Positions 1 to 9,323 of a stretch of 64,000 nt of DNA are shown here, one piece after another. Origin of the DNA: Halomonas caseinilytica (GTDB lineage Bacteria > Pseudomonadota > Gammaproteobacteria > Pseudomonadales > Halomonadaceae); contig NZ_BDEP01000011.1 of NCBI RefSeq assembly GCF_001662305.1, positions 1-64,000 on the forward strand. Reading direction: 5' to 3'. The notes under the pieces were generated by a model. The model saw nothing but the letters and a program-made list of their open reading frames with translations, was not told the DNA's origin and searched no databases. Position 1 is the stretch's first letter. Each line of letters opens with the position of its first letter. The translations under genes and the position numbers were made by a program.

Positions 1-15
1 ACGATTTCATCCGCG

Positions 16-49
16 GTCTCGTGGGCTCTGATATGTGTAGAAGAGACAG
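16..49 (+). other. Nextera/Tn5 adapter remnant (sequencing artefact)
   Basis: This 34-base stretch matches the Illumina Nextera transposase read-2 adapter, including the 19-bp Tn5 mosaic end, at 31 of 34 positions; the differences are at positions 29, 32 and 40. Bases 1-15 in front of it could be the index plus the end of the flow-cell oligo (ACGA at 1-4 fits), but that part is less certain. I read this as untrimmed adapter at a contig end and not as a genomic transposon. Confidence 0.9.
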
Positions 50-140
50 GAACTGAAGGCCAGTTGGAACCAGCACCCACTACATTAGATGATGACCCAT
101 GAAAAACCCATTCCCCTCTACCCCAAGTTCTGGTCATGGA

Positions 141-183
141 GTTACTTCCGGCTTCAAGCTTCCGGCTTCAAGCTAATAGCGGC
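141..183. repeat. REP-like repeat upstream of the acyl-CoA synthetase
   Basis: Two perfect tandem copies of a 14-base unit (CTTCCGGCTTCAAG) occupy 145-158 and 159-172, preceded by GTTA and followed by CTAATAGCGG. The same sequence family reappears in both orientations just after the next gene (1898-1940 and 1987-2016). This pattern of short extragenic palindromic copies flanking a gene is typical of REP/BIME elements. Being multi-copy, it could also explain why an assembly contig ends here. Confidence 0.6.
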
Positions 184-215
184 ATCGCCACGATCCAACA
201 ACAAAAGGAGCCGCC

Positions 216-1898
216 ATGTTAGGCCACATCAGTTATGTCAGCGGTATCAGCGACACACCCCTGAAGGGGCAGACCATCGGCGACTGTTTCGACGATACCG
301 TAGCCCGCTTTCCCGAACGCGATGCCCTGATCTGTCGCCATCAGCAACTGCGCTACAACTGGCGCAGCCTGCAAGACGCCGTCGACCGTGCGGCCCGTGC
401 CTTGACCGCTCTGGGCGTCGAGAAAGGCGACCGAGTGGGCATCTGGTCACCCAATTGCGCCGAATGGACCATCACCCAGTTCGCCACCGCCAAGCTCGGC
501 GCCATTCTGGTCAACATCAACCCGAGCTATCGCACTCACGAGCTGGAATATGCCCTTCGTCAGTCGGGCACCTCGACGTTGATCCTGCAGGGTGCCTTCA
601 AGGGCTCGGACTACGTCGCGACCCTGGCCGAGCTGGTGCCCGAACTCGAGGACGCCGGAAGCACCTCCTCGCTGCACTCGCAACGCCTTCCCGAGCTGGC
701 ACGGGTCATCTGTCTCGACGATGAGCGCGCTCTGCCCGGCATGTGGCGCTGGTCAGCCATGCTCCAGCGCGCCGACGAGGTCTCCGTCGAACGCCTGGCC
801 GAGATCCAGGCCAGCCTGGACTTCGACGAACCGATTAATATCCAGTACACCTCCGGCACCACCGGCGCGCCCAAGGGCGCCACGCTTTCCCATCACAACA
901 TCCTCAACAACGGGTTCTTCGTGGCCCGCACCATGAAGCTCGACGAAACCGATCGGATGGTGATTCCGGTACCGCTCTACCACTGTTTCGGCATGGTCAT
1001 GGGCAATCTCGGCTGTGTCACCCACGGGGCCGCCATGATCTATCCCGGCGATGGCTTCGACCCTCTCACCACGCTCGAGGCCGTCAGCGAGGAAGCCGCC
1101 ACCGCCCTCTACGGCGTCCCCACCATGTTCATCGCCGAGCTGGAGCATCCCGAGTTCGAACGCTTCGACCTCTCCTCGCTGCGTACCGGCATCATGGCCG
1201 GCTCCATCTGCCCCATCGAGGTGATGCGGCGAGTCATCGAGCGGATGCACATGCAGGAAGTCACCATCTGCTACGGCATGACCGAGACCAGCCCGGTGAG
1301 CTTCCAGACCCAGACCGATGCGCCGCTCGAGAAACGCGTGACCACGGTGGGCACCATTCACCCTCACCTCGAGGTGAAGCTGGTCAGCCCGGACGACGGT
1401 GCCGTGGTACCGCGAGGCGAACCCGGCGAACTCTGCACCCGCGGCTACAGCGTGATGCTCGGCTACTGGAACAACGCCGAGGCCACCGCCGAGTCCATCG
1501 ATGCAGCCGGCTGGATGCACACCGGCGACCTTGCCACCATGGACGACGAGGGCTACGTGGCCATCGTGGGCCGCATCAAGGACATGATCATCCGCGGCGG
1601 CGAGAACATCTACCCGCGGGAGATCGAGGACTTTCTCTACACACACCCAGCCATCTCCGACGTCCAAGTCATCGGCGTGCCCGATGAAAAGTACGGCGAA
1701 GAGATCATGGCCTGGGTCAAGTTGAGCGAGGGTGAAACCCTCGACGAGGAAGGACTCAAGGCGTTCTGCCAGACACGCATCGCCCACTTCAAGGTTCCCC
1801 GCTACGTGAAGTTCGTCGACGAATTCCCGATGACCGTCACCGGCAAGGTCCAGAAGTTCAAGATGCGCGAGGAAGCCGTGCATGAGTTGGGGCTCTGA
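216..1898 (+). CDS. AMP-binding acyl-CoA synthetase (FadD-like)
   Basis: This ATP-dependent acyl-CoA synthetase of the ANL superfamily activates a carboxylic acid, via an acyl-adenylate, to its CoA thioester. The P-loop [11 protein letters not shown] is at residues 211-221, YGMTETSP follows at about 354, HTGDL and the hinge motif [16 protein letters not shown] lie at about 440-470, and the catalytic C-terminal lysine sits in [10 protein letters not shown] near 545. The 560-residue length is normal for medium- or long-chain members. The ATG at 216 is well supported by AAGGAG at 205-210. It stands alone between REP-like repeats, with prfC on the opposite strand downstream. Substrate chain length cannot be read from the sequence; similar enzymes serve fatty acid or branched-chain acid degradation. 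Confidence 0.9.
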   Translation: MLGHISYVSGISDTPLKGQTIGDCFDDTVARFPERDALICRHQQLRYNWRSLQDAVDRAARALTALGVEKGDRVGIWSPNCAEWTITQFATAKLGAILVNINPSYRTHELEYALRQSGTSTLILQGAFKGSDYVATLAELVPELEDAGSTSSLHSQRLPELARVICLDDERALPGMWRWSAMLQRADEVSVERLAEIQASLDFDEPINIQYTSGTTGAPKGATLSHHNILNNGFFVARTMKLDETDRMVIPVPLYHCFGMVMGNLGCVTHGAAMIYPGDGFDPLTTLEAVSEEAATALYGVPTMFIAELEHPEFERFDLSSLRTGIMAGSICPIEVMRRVIERMHMQEVTICYGMTETSPVSFQTQTDAPLEKRVTTVGTIHPHLEVKLVSPDDGAVVPRGEPGELCTRGYSVMLGYWNNAEATAESIDAAGWMHTGDLATMDDEGYVAIVGRIKDMIIRGGENIYPREIEDFLYTHPAISDVQVIGVPDEKYGEEIMAWVKLSEGETLDEEGLKAFCQTRIAHFKVPRYVKFVDEFPMTVTGKVQKFKMREEAVHELGL

Positions 1899-2016
1899 AG
1901 CTTGAAGAGCGCCGCTTCGCGGCTGGAAGCTGGAAGTAACCCCAAGGCCCAAACCAAACGGACCAGGTGGGGAGGCAGCTGATTTTTCTTCCAGCTTCAA
2001 GCTTATCGCTTACAGC
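1898..2016. repeat. REP-like inverted repeat pair
   Basis: The segment 1898-1940 is close to the reverse complement of the repeat at 141-183 (shared core CTGGAAGCTGGAAGTAAC), and 1987-2016 repeats the forward form (CTTCCAGCTTCAAGCTTATC). The two face each other around a spacer, as in a BIME. They lie between the convergent acyl-CoA synthetase and prfC genes and may help terminate transcription. No U-tract terminator is visible. Confidence 0.5.
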
Positions 2017-2017
2017 T

Positions 2018-2043
2018 CCAGGCCGTGCCCGGGCACGGCCTGG
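2018..2043. terminator. 26-bp perfect palindrome, possible terminator of prfC
   Basis: Positions 2018-2043 form a perfect 13+13 palindrome (arm CCAGGCCGTGCCC) starting right after the prfC stop codon. A hairpin this strong next to the stop suggests a transcription end, but neither strand carries a T-run after it, so intrinsic termination would be weak or would need a factor. Confidence 0.5.
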
Positions 2044-3633
2044 TTAGTGCTCCCTCGTATGATTGAAGCGCACATCCGGCCAGCGCTCCTGGGTCATCTG
2101 CAGGTTGACCCGGGTCGGGGCAATGTAGGTGAGGTAACCGCCGCCGTCGATAGCCAGGTTGCCGCTGACCTTGCGCTTGAAGTCCTCCAGCATCTTGGGA
2201 TCGTCGCACTGGATCCAGCGCGCCGTCTGCACGTTGATGCCTTCGTAGATGCAGTCGACCTTGTACTCCTGCTTGAGACGATGAGCCACCACATCGAACT
2301 GTAGGGTACCCACCGCACCGAGGATCAGGTCGTTGTTGTCCAGCGGCATGAACACCTGAGTCGCGCCCTCCTCCGAGAGCTGCTGAAGCCCCTTCTGCAA
2401 GGCCTTCATCTTCAGCGGATCCTTGAGGCGCACGCGCTTGAACAACTCCGGGGCGAAGTGAGGAATGCCGGTAAAGCGCATGTTCTCGCCCTGGGTGAAG
2501 GTATCGCCGATCTGGATGGTGCCGTGGTTGTGCAGGCCAATGATGTCGCCCGGCCAGGCCTCCTCCACATGGCTGCGATCCGAGGCCATGAACGTCAGGG
2601 CGTCGGCGATCTTCACATCCTTGCCGATCCGCACGTGCCGCATCTTCATGTGTCGTTCGTACTTGCCGGAACACACCCGCAGGAAGGCTACGCGGTCGCG
2701 ATGGTTGGGATCCATGTTGGCCTGGATCTTGAAGACGAAGCCGCTGAAGCTGCCGTCCTCGGCCTCGACGACTCGCTGGTCGGTCTCGCGGGGCTGCGGG
2801 GACGGGGCATACTCGACGAACCCGTCGAGCATCTCGCGCACGCCGAAGTTGCCCATGGCTGTGCCGAAATAGACCGGCGTCAGCTCGCCCCTCAGATAGG
2901 CGCCGTGATCGAAGGTGTGGGACGCCCCGCGCACCAGCTCGACCTCCATGCGCAGTTCCTCGGCGGCATCCTCACCGAGGACCTTGTCGACCTCGGGATT
3001 GTCGAGCCCCTCGATCCGCTTGTCTTCGGGGATACGGTTGCCCTGTCCCTGGGTATAGAGGTGAATCACGTCATTGTAGAGGTGATAGACCCCCTTGAAG
3101 TGACGCCCCATGCCGATCGGCCAGGTCATGGGAGCACACTGGATGTTGAGCACCTCCTCGACCTCGTCCATCACCTCGATGGGGTCACGGATGTCGCGGT
3201 CCATCTTGTTGATGAAGGTCAGGATCGGCGTCGTGCGCAACCGGCACACCTCCATCAGCTTGATGGTGCGGTCCTCGACACCCTTGGCGCCATCGATCAC
3301 CATCAAGGCCGAATCCACCGCCGTCAGGGTGCGGTAGGTATCCTCGGAGAAATCCTCGTGCCCCGGCGTGTCGAGCAGGTTGACGATGCGCCCGCCATAG
3401 GGGAACTGCATCACCGAGGTGGTCACGGAGATGCCCCGCTCCTGCTCCATCTTCATCCAGTCGGAAGTGGCATGACGATCGTCCCGCTTGCTCTTCACCG
3501 ACCCCGCCATCTGAATGGCATTGCCGAACAAGAGCATTTTCTCGGTGATGGTGGTCTTGCCCGCGTCGGGGTGCGAGATGATCGCAAAGGTACGTCGAAG
3601 CCCGGTTTCATGGGCTTGCTTGGCGTCTGTCAT
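2044..3633 (-). CDS. prfC: Peptide chain release factor 3
   Basis: RF3 is the translational GTPase that recycles RF1 and RF2 from the ribosome after peptide release. The GTPase motifs are complete: HPDAGKTT (residues 21-28), DTPGHEDF (88-95) and NKMDRD (142-147). The 529-residue length is the usual size. The N-terminus MTDAKQ followed by [16 protein letters not shown] fits known RF3 starts, so the ATG at 3633 is accepted although its ribosome binding site is weak. The gene is monocistronic, divergent from the lipoprotein gene to its right, and ends against a strong palindrome. Confidence 0.97.
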   Translation of the reverse strand: MTDAKQAHETGLRRTFAIISHPDAGKTTITEKMLLFGNAIQMAGSVKSKRDDRHATSDWMKMEQERGISVTTSVMQFPYGGRIVNLLDTPGHEDFSEDTYRTLTAVDSALMVIDGAKGVEDRTIKLMEVCRLRTTPILTFINKMDRDIRDPIEVMDEVEEVLNIQCAPMTWPIGMGRHFKGVYHLYNDVIHLYTQGQGNRIPEDKRIEGLDNPEVDKVLGEDAAEELRMEVELVRGASHTFDHGAYLRGELTPVYFGTAMGNFGVREMLDGFVEYAPSPQPRETDQRVVEAEDGSFSGFVFKIQANMDPNHRDRVAFLRVCSGKYERHMKMRHVRIGKDVKIADALTFMASDRSHVEEAWPGDIIGLHNHGTIQIGDTFTQGENMRFTGIPHFAPELFKRVRLKDPLKMKALQKGLQQLSEEGATQVFMPLDNNDLILGAVGTLQFDVVAHRLKQEYKVDCIYEGINVQTARWIQCDDPKMLEDFKRKVSGNLAIDGGGYLTYIAPTRVNLQMTQERWPDVRFNHTREH

Positions 3634-3812
3634 TACAACGTGGCTCTACTTTGTACTTGCCCCTGTACTCCAATCCGAAAGCAGCCAGGCGAGTATGGAT
3701 GAGGAATGCGCCGATTGTACCGGCAAGCCCGAGCCGGTGCTACGCTGCACCGAGCAGCAGACGCAATTCTCGTATCACTGCGCGGCGCCCAACCCACGGA
3801 CAGGAGCCCACA

Positions 3813-4319
3813 ATGCATCGACCCGGCCGGCAAGATGTGATGCTTGCCTTCCTGCTACTCCCGTTATGCGGCTCGCTTGCCGCCTGCGCCCCCGAAGCCA
3901 CAATGCCGGAGCCACAACCAGCGCCTGCCGCCGCGACCACCCCCAGGGGCGGCGTTTCCGCAGGCGACCCCGCCTCGATCAGTGAACGCTACTTCCATCG
4001 GCTCGAGACAGGGGCATTCGATCAGGCCTATGACATCTGGGCCACGGACACCCCAACTCACGAGGGCGGACGCGATCTCTTCGCGACATCCATGCTTGCC
4101 TACCGGTCATTCGACGGCGAGGTGACGGGCGCTGCCCGGACGGAAGGTGCGGCGGGAACCCTCTATGCCAAAGTCCCGATTCGCGTATCAGGCACACGAC
4201 GTGGCGAGCCGTTCTCGCATGCAGGCACGATGACGCTGAAGCGCTGCAACGATGTACCGGGCTGCAGCGAGCAGGCCCGGCATTGGCGCATCCACGCGAT
4301 CGACCTGGATCGCGAATGA
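3813..4319 (+). CDS. Putative outer-membrane lipoprotein of unknown function
   Basis: This 168-residue protein begins with a short basic stretch, a hydrophobic segment and a lipobox LAAC, so it should be processed by signal peptidase II. A Pro/Ala-rich linker follows the cysteine, then a folded domain that begins ISERYFHRLETGAFDQAYDIW, reminiscent of small NTF2-like folds in periplasmic lipoproteins; that likeness is only an impression. I chose the ATG at 3813 over a longer upstream frame because AGGAG lies 6 bases before it and the signal sequence starts there. It is convergent with the glycosyltransferase downstream. Two cysteines near the C-terminus might form a disulfide. Function unknown. 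Confidence 0.75.
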   Translation: MHRPGRQDVMLAFLLLPLCGSLAACAPEATMPEPQPAPAAATTPRGGVSAGDPASISERYFHRLETGAFDQAYDIWATDTPTHEGGRDLFATSMLAYRSFDGEVTGAARTEGAAGTLYAKVPIRVSGTRRGEPFSHAGTMTLKRCNDVPGCSEQARHWRIHAIDLDRE

Positions 4320-4381
4320 CGCGCCCACCCAGCCGGTTGACGCGACCTGCATCCGCACCGACACCAATCGCTCACGCCACG

Positions 4382-5224
4382 TCAGCGTCTCTCGATACCC
4401 CTTGATGCCTCGTTGCCTTCCTCCCGACTCAGCACACCGACGACCTTCTGCTCCCGCGTCCACTTGCCCTGGGGCTTGTCGACATACTGGAAGCGTTCGT
4501 TGGTGAAGCTGCCCTGCAGGCAGAAGAAACGATAGGAGGCGCTGTCCACCGACGCGATATCCAGCACCCGATTGAAGACGCCGGGCCCGGTCATGTCGAA
4601 GACGCCGCACTCACGGTTACCGGCGATATTGTCATCGATCGCCTCGCACACGGCCTTCAATTCGGCCGTTCCTGGCCGACTGGCGATGAAGTAATTGGTC
4701 AATCCGCCCTTTCGGGAGCGCACGAACAAGGCCTCTCTCTCGGCCCCCAACACCCGGTCCAGCGGCCAGGTCAGATGGGCGTCGATGTCCATGTAGACGC
4801 CCCCTTGGGCATGCAGCACCAACACCCGCCAGAAATCCGCCTGGGCGGCACCGATCTGGAGGCGTGAATAACGTCGCAGCACATCGGCCGGATAATTCGC
4901 CTCGATGAAGTCGGCACGCGCCTCGGTCGAGACGAAGCGATACTCGAAGGTCGGCGCCATCAAGCGGTTGCAGAGATAATTCAGATAGACCGGCAGCGTC
5001 ACCCGGTTCGTGAAGTTCGTCTGCCACAGGGTTCTCGGAATGACGGAAGGGCGGCGCGGCTGAATCAGGGGCGCGGCCTGTGCCGGCAGGGTGAAGCGCT
5101 TGTCGGGCAGCAACCAGTGAAAGGGATAGCTCAGCAGCTTGAAGACATTGCCCGTCAGCTTGATCAGACGACCGACGACGTGTCTCGACAACATGGCCCC
5201 GGCAAAAGGCGAATGCCTTGTCAT
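4382..5224 (-). CDS. GT32-type glycosyltransferase (capsular polysaccharide synthesis family)
   Basis: This 280-residue protein belongs to the DXD sugar transferases of the GT32/OCH1-like type. The block IPRTLWQTNF (about 62-71) opens the domain, and the nucleotide-sugar/metal site is GGVYMDIDAHLTWPLD with Asp146 and Asp148. The first 50 residues are basic and hydrophobic and could associate with the membrane. The start at 5224 has GGGGAG 8 bases upstream. It stands alone, far from the main polysaccharide locus at 35-64 kb, so its acceptor is unknown; lipopolysaccharide or another surface glycan is likely. A second GT32 domain is found at the C-terminus of the protein at 58330-61269. Confidence 0.8.
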   Translation of the reverse strand: MTRHSPFAGAMLSRHVVGRLIKLTGNVFKLLSYPFHWLLPDKRFTLPAQAAPLIQPRRPSVIPRTLWQTNFTNRVTLPVYLNYLCNRLMAPTFEYRFVSTEARADFIEANYPADVLRRYSRLQIGAAQADFWRVLVLHAQGGVYMDIDAHLTWPLDRVLGAEREALFVRSRKGGLTNYFIASRPGTAELKAVCEAIDDNIAGNRECGVFDMTGPGVFNRVLDIASVDSASYRFFCLQGSFTNERFQYVDKPQGKWTREQKVVGVLSREEGNEASRGIERR

Positions 5225-5308
5225 GTCGTCGGCTCCCCATTGGCAAGGTTCTCGTTCTTCACTTTCCCTCTCCCTGGACGTCTCGCAGCGGCACTTCGGG
5301 CAGAGCTG

Positions 5309-5425
5309 TCACACCCCCGGAATACCGATCGGTCCCGGGGCATCCGGAATGGGCGAACACCCACTCACGACCTGCACCCCGAGGACGATGATCGCAAAAC
5401 ACCACAGTATACGCGAAATTGACAT
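5309..5425 (-). CDS. Tiny lipoprotein, 38 residues
   Basis: This short frame encodes MSISRILWCF followed by a hydrophobic run and a lipobox VSGC; the mature part is only about 16 residues, rich in Pro, Gly and Ile. The signal peptide is textbook for a lipoprotein, which makes coding likely despite the size. The ribosome binding site is weak. It lies in the 340-base gap between the GT32 gene and the haem operon. Nothing indicates function; very small lipoproteins of this kind can be entry-exclusion, lysis or envelope-stress peptides, but none of these is shown here. Confidence 0.45.
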   Translation of the reverse strand: MSISRILWCFAIIVLGVQVVSGCSPIPDAPGPIGIPGV

Positions 5426-5565
5426 GGCGAGATTGCTACCCTTGCGCGATCTTGAACAAAACTTGCGGCCTTCACGCGCTCCAGCGTGACAGACCAATAT
5501 GGCAGTTCCACGACAACTCGGGCGGATCGATCACGATCCGGACACCTCGACCACCGCCCCGCCCC

Positions 5566-6324
5566 TCATGGCTTCAGGGCCAGCCAGGGCGCTGCCCCGG
5601 CCCTGTCCAGCGCCTGCAGCTCGACACGATAGGTCAGGGCCAGACGCTCGACCTCGAGCACCTGGCTCGGCGCGCCATGCGCCACCCGCTTGCCCGCCGC
5701 CATCAGCCAGACCCTATCGGCGTAGGTTGCGGCCAGGTTGAGATCATGCAGCACGCAGACCACCGCCATGTGGCGTTCCACGGCCAGCCGCCGCAGCAGG
5801 CGCATCATGCGTTGCTGCTGGCCGATGTCCAGGGCGCTGGTCGGCTCGTCCAGCAGCAGCAGGCCGCCATCCCGGTTTTGGTCGCGACGCGCTGCAGCCA
5901 ATTGGCACAGGGCCCTGGCCACCATGACCCGCTGACGCTCGCCCCCGGACAGGCTCAGCACACCTCGCTCGGCGAGGCAGGCCAGTTCCAGCTGTCGTAT
6001 GATCTCCGCGACCGCTTCGGGTCCCGGGTCACCCCCCAGCACCACCAGGTCGCGCACCCGCCAGTCGAACCCGCTCGGCTCGAACTGGGCAACCAGCGCC
6101 CGGCGCCCGGCCAGCGCCGCTGGCGTCCATGCCTCCAGGGACCAGCCATCCAGGGTGACCGGCCCCAGCTGCGAATACCGAAAGCCCGACAGCATCGTCA
6201 ACAATGTCGTCTTGCCGGCGCCATTGGGGCCGACGATGGCCAGCACCTCGCCAGGCGTCACGTCACCGTGCAGCGGCGACAGGCTGGGAAGATCGATCAA
6301 GCCAGCATGATGGAGACTCAGCAT
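5566..6324 (-). CDS. hmuV: Haem ABC transporter ATP-binding protein
   Basis: This is the 252-residue cytoplasmic ATPase that powers haem import through HmuU. Walker A is GPNGAGKTT, the signature is LSGGERQRV and Walker B is LLLDEPTSALD. The start at 6324 (MLSLHHAG) overlaps the last 7 bases of hmuU, showing translational coupling; the open frame extends upstream but only inside hmuU in another frame. It is the last gene of the hemP-hmuRSTUV operon and expression should follow Fur control from the promoter near 11.7 kb. Confidence 0.93.
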   Translation of the reverse strand: MLSLHHAGLIDLPSLSPLHGDVTPGEVLAIVGPNGAGKTTLLTMLSGFRYSQLGPVTLDGWSLEAWTPAALAGRRALVAQFEPSGFDWRVRDLVVLGGDPGPEAVAEIIRQLELACLAERGVLSLSGGERQRVMVARALCQLAAARRDQNRDGGLLLLDEPTSALDIGQQQRMMRLLRRLAVERHMAVVCVLHDLNLAATYADRVWLMAAGKRVAHGAPSQVLEVERLALTYRVELQALDRAGAAPWLALKP

Positions 6325-7361
6325 CCCTGCCTCCCGCGCAGCAGCAAATAAAGAAAGTACGGTCCTCCCAACAGGCTCGTCAGCAACCCCACCGGCATTT
6401 CTGCCGGCATTGCCATCACACGGGCCAGTCCATCGGCCACCACCAGCAACAGCGCCCCTCCCAGCATGGAAGCCGGCAACAGCAGGCGATGCCCCGGCCC
6501 CAGCCACAATCGGAGGCAATGCGGCACCAGCAGGCCGAGAAACCCGATGATTCCGCTCACCGCCACACAGACGCCGACGCCCAATGAAGTCGCGGCCACC
6601 ACCTGGCGCGTCAGCCGCCGGCCATCCAGACCAGCGGCATGAGCCGTCGCCTCGCCGAGTTGCAGCAGGTCGAGATCCTGCGAGCGGCGCAGCAACACCA
6701 GCAACGCCGGCGGCACCAGCACGAGCGCCACCAGGGTTGCGCCCCAGAGCGAATGCGCCAGGCTGCCCATGCCCCACAGGCTGAGCTGGCGCAGCTGCTC
6801 GTCACTGGCCAGGAAGGCCAGCAAGCCGCCACCGGCGCCAGCCAGGGTATTGATGGCCAGCCCTGCCAGCAGCAAGGTGAGCACGGCACCGTTGCCCACG
6901 CGCCGCCGCGCCAGTCCGAAGACCAGCAGGCACACCCCGAGCGCGCCCAGAAAACCGGCCACGAACTGGCCATAAAGCCCGAAGGCGTCACTCGCGGGGA
7001 ACAGCACCACCCAGACCGCCACGCACAGCCCCGCGCCACTGGCCAGCCCCAGCAGGGTCGGATCAGCCAGCGGATTGCGGAACAGTCCCTGCATGGCCGC
7101 ACCACTGCCTGCCAGCATGGCGCCGACCAACACACCCAGCAGCAAGCGTGGCAGGCGAAGTTGCCACCAGACCTGCCAGTCCATCGCCGGTACTTCACCC
7201 ATCACGAGCTCGAGCGGCGATAGGCCCAGCGAACCGGAAGCCGCGGCCCAGGCCAGGGCCAGCAGAAGGGCCACCGACAGGCCACCCAACGCGCCGAGTC
7301 GGCGCCTGAGGCGACGCCGCGGCACCCTATTCTGCCCGGTGCGTGGCAGCGTCATGTCCAT
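6318..7361 (-). CDS. hmuU: Haem ABC transporter permease
   Basis: This FecCD-family inner-membrane permease carries haem from the periplasmic binding protein to the cytoplasm. The 347 residues contain a basic cytoplasmic N-terminus and eight to ten hydrophobic segments; typical family blocks are LRLPRLLLGVLVGAMLAGSG, the NPLADPTLLG loop, and GFLGLLVPHCLRLWLG near the C-terminus. The start at 7361 has GGGAGG 7 bases upstream and overlaps the end of hmuT by 10 bases. The frame can be extended into hmuT, but that extension has no family similarity. Confidence 0.93.
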   Translation of the reverse strand: MDMTLPRTGQNRVPRRRLRRRLGALGGLSVALLLALAWAAASGSLGLSPLELVMGEVPAMDWQVWWQLRLPRLLLGVLVGAMLAGSGAAMQGLFRNPLADPTLLGLASGAGLCVAVWVVLFPASDAFGLYGQFVAGFLGALGVCLLVFGLARRRVGNGAVLTLLLAGLAINTLAGAGGGLLAFLASDEQLRQLSLWGMGSLAHSLWGATLVALVLVPPALLVLLRRSQDLDLLQLGEATAHAAGLDGRRLTRQVVAATSLGVGVCVAVSGIIGFLGLLVPHCLRLWLGPGHRLLLPASMLGGALLLVVADGLARVMAMPAEMPVGLLTSLLGGPYFLYLLLRGRQGC

Positions 7362-8251
7362 GGCGGTGCCTCCCGCTCGAGCAGCGCCGTGTCGTCCCCG
7401 GCCAGCAAGGCATCGAGACGCTCGCGCAGTGCCAGCAACAGCGAAGGCGTGCGCGGCCCGAACCCGAGCAAACCCTGATCGTCGACCACCAGCAAGCGCT
7501 TGTCGCGACCGGCCGGCGTCATGTCGAGCCCCGGCATCGCCCATAGCGCGTCTTCACCGCCCAAGGCATCCAGCCCGCGGCGCGATATCAACACCAGTTG
7601 GGGAGCCTGGCGCGCCAGGGCCTCGGCACCGACCGGCTTGTAGCCTTCCATGCCCGAAAAGGCATTTTCGACCCCCACCGTCTCCAGCATTTCCTGTGCC
7701 GCGGTGTCTCGCCCCGCCACCATGGGCGTCATGCCACCATGGCTGAGGATGAACATGGCCCGAGTCGCCGGCAGTTCGGGCAGGGCGGCCAGCGCCTCGA
7801 GCTCATGATCCAGGGATGCGATCAGTTCACGCCCCCGTGCGTCGAGGGACAGTGTCCCGGCGACGGCCTTGACCTTGCCGGGAATCGACGACAGCGTGTC
7901 AGGGCTCTCGATCACCTCGACGCTGACGCCGGCGGCTCTCAACTGATCGAGAGTTTCCGCCGGGGCGGCATCGTCGCTGGCCAGGATATGATCCGGCTTC
8001 AGCGACAAGACGCTCTCCGCCGAGAGGCGGCGCAGATAGCCTACCGAGGGCAAGGCGGCCACCTCGTCGGGATACAGGCTGGTGTCATCCCGCCCTACCA
8101 GGCGGTCGGTCGCGTCCAGCGCCGCCACGGTTTCGGCGATATCGCCTCCCAGGACCACCCAGCGGTCATCGTCAGCCAGCGCCGGCATCGTCATGCACAG
8201 CCAGATGCCGAGCAGAACGGCCTGCCCGACCCAGCCTCTCGTCATTGTCAT
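7352..8251 (-). CDS. hmuT: Periplasmic haem-binding protein
   Basis: This 299-residue protein receives haem from the outer membrane receptor and delivers it to HmuUV. A signal peptide ends at PALA before DDDRWVVLGGDIAETV; the two-lobed helical-backbone binding fold follows. The sequence GRDDTSLYPDEVAALPSVGYLRRLSAE is cut to its key part: the YP and GYLR region carries the tyrosine likely to coordinate haem iron in this family. The start overlaps the hmuS stop as ATGA. Confidence 0.92.
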   Translation of the reverse strand: MTMTRGWVGQAVLLGIWLCMTMPALADDDRWVVLGGDIAETVAALDATDRLVGRDDTSLYPDEVAALPSVGYLRRLSAESVLSLKPDHILASDDAAPAETLDQLRAAGVSVEVIESPDTLSSIPGKVKAVAGTLSLDARGRELIASLDHELEALAALPELPATRAMFILSHGGMTPMVAGRDTAAQEMLETVGVENAFSGMEGYKPVGAEALARQAPQLVLISRRGLDALGGEDALWAMPGLDMTPAGRDKRLLVVDDQGLLGFGPRTPSLLLALRERLDALLAGDDTALLEREAPPWT

Positions 8252-9306
8252 GCCACGGCCTCCCAGCGCGGAAATGCTTCCAGCAACCGCCGCCAGTCGG
8301 CGCGCTCCGCCTGCCCCTCGCGACGCTCGGCATAGAGCTGCAGGATCATCTGCCCTTGCTCATCGAACGCCTCGAGACTGGTCACCCCGCCGTCGGCATT
8401 GGGCTTGTGTACCCGCCATACACGTGAAATGGCGGCCTCGTCGAGTCGCAGGGCAAAGTTCGGATCGGAGACGCTCAGGCGACCATCACGCCATTCGGGC
8501 AACGGCAAGGCGCCGGTGCGAATCTGTACGCAGCCCGGGCTCGAGACGAAGCACATCAATGGCAAGCGTTGCTCACTGGCCCGGCGCAGCACATTCTCCA
8601 CTGCCGCCGGCGCCAGGGCCTCGGTGAAGTGGCCTTCCATCAGAGCGTTGGCCTCGTGCCGCTCAAGGCCATGACGACGCAGCAGACTGAAGAACTGGTG
8701 CACATCGCGCATGGCCCCCCAGTCCTCGGCCAGTCCCTCGGTATCGGGCAGCTCCCGGATCGGACGCGGCATTTCCTGGGTGAAGGCCGGTTCTTCTTCG
8801 GTGGCGACTTCGAACAGCTTCGTCCAGCCCTCGCTCAGCGCCGTGTCCAGGGCGCGGCAGCTGTGCAGCATGCGACCATGCTGATCGAAGACCTGCACTT
8901 GCCAGTCGATCGAGCCACAGCGCGGACGTTCCCTGACCAGGCAAGCCCAGTGCCAATGGGAGAACAACAGCCGCAGGTCCAGCCCGCCCGGGGCCAGCAG
9001 CAGACCAGCGGCATCGCTGCCGTCCAGGCGTGGATAACGCCCTCGCTGGACCAAGGTCGCTGCCGGCGAGCACGTCCTCGCCTCGACCGCCCCCAGTGCC
9101 TCGAAGCGTCGCGCCAGTTCGCGAGGTGCCAGCGACAGCGTCCAGGTGTCGCGCCCGATGCGTGCCGCCTGCAGTTCTCCTGCGCTGATGTCCAGGCGAC
9201 GTGCGATGCGTTCCACAGGCTGGGTCGACGACGTCTCGCGTACCGCGTCGAAGGCATCGAGAATCGCGCGGCGGCGCGCCGTACTGGAGATTCGAGAAAC
9301 GCTCAT
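8248..9306 (-). CDS. hmuS: Haem-degrading/haem-trafficking protein HmuS
   Basis: HmuS/HemS/ChuS-type cytoplasmic proteins bind imported haem and pass it on or break it down. The protein of 352 residues has the expected size and the two-repeat layout of about 170 residues each; the second half contains FVSSPGCVQIRTG and DPNFALRLDEAAI, typical of the family. I prefer the ATG at 9306 (MSVSRISS) because GGGGAGG lies 8 bases before it, over a start 8 codons upstream. It follows the receptor gene by 17 bases. Confidence 0.9.
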   Translation of the reverse strand: MSVSRISSTARRRAILDAFDAVRETSSTQPVERIARRLDISAGELQAARIGRDTWTLSLAPRELARRFEALGAVEARTCSPAATLVQRGRYPRLDGSDAAGLLLAPGGLDLRLLFSHWHWACLVRERPRCGSIDWQVQVFDQHGRMLHSCRALDTALSEGWTKLFEVATEEEPAFTQEMPRPIRELPDTEGLAEDWGAMRDVHQFFSLLRRHGLERHEANALMEGHFTEALAPAAVENVLRRASEQRLPLMCFVSSPGCVQIRTGALPLPEWRDGRLSVSDPNFALRLDEAAISRVWRVHKPNADGGVTSLEAFDEQGQMILQLYAERREGQAERADWRRLLEAFPRWEAVA

Positions 9307-9323
9307 GGTCGTGACCTCCCCTT

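Noticed and set aside
16-49. Genomic Tn5-type mosaic end as evidence of a transposon
   Set aside because: The match extends through the full synthetic adapter, beyond the 19-bp mosaic end, so a sequencing artefact explains it better.
753-2000. Long minus-strand frame opposite the acyl-CoA synthetase
   Set aside because: It lies antisense to a gene with full family motifs; such frames are common in GC-rich DNA and the translation is His/Gly/Ala low-complexity without any domain.
2458-3702. 414-residue plus-strand frame opposite prfC
   Set aside because: Antisense shadow of prfC, with no motifs and no ribosome binding site.
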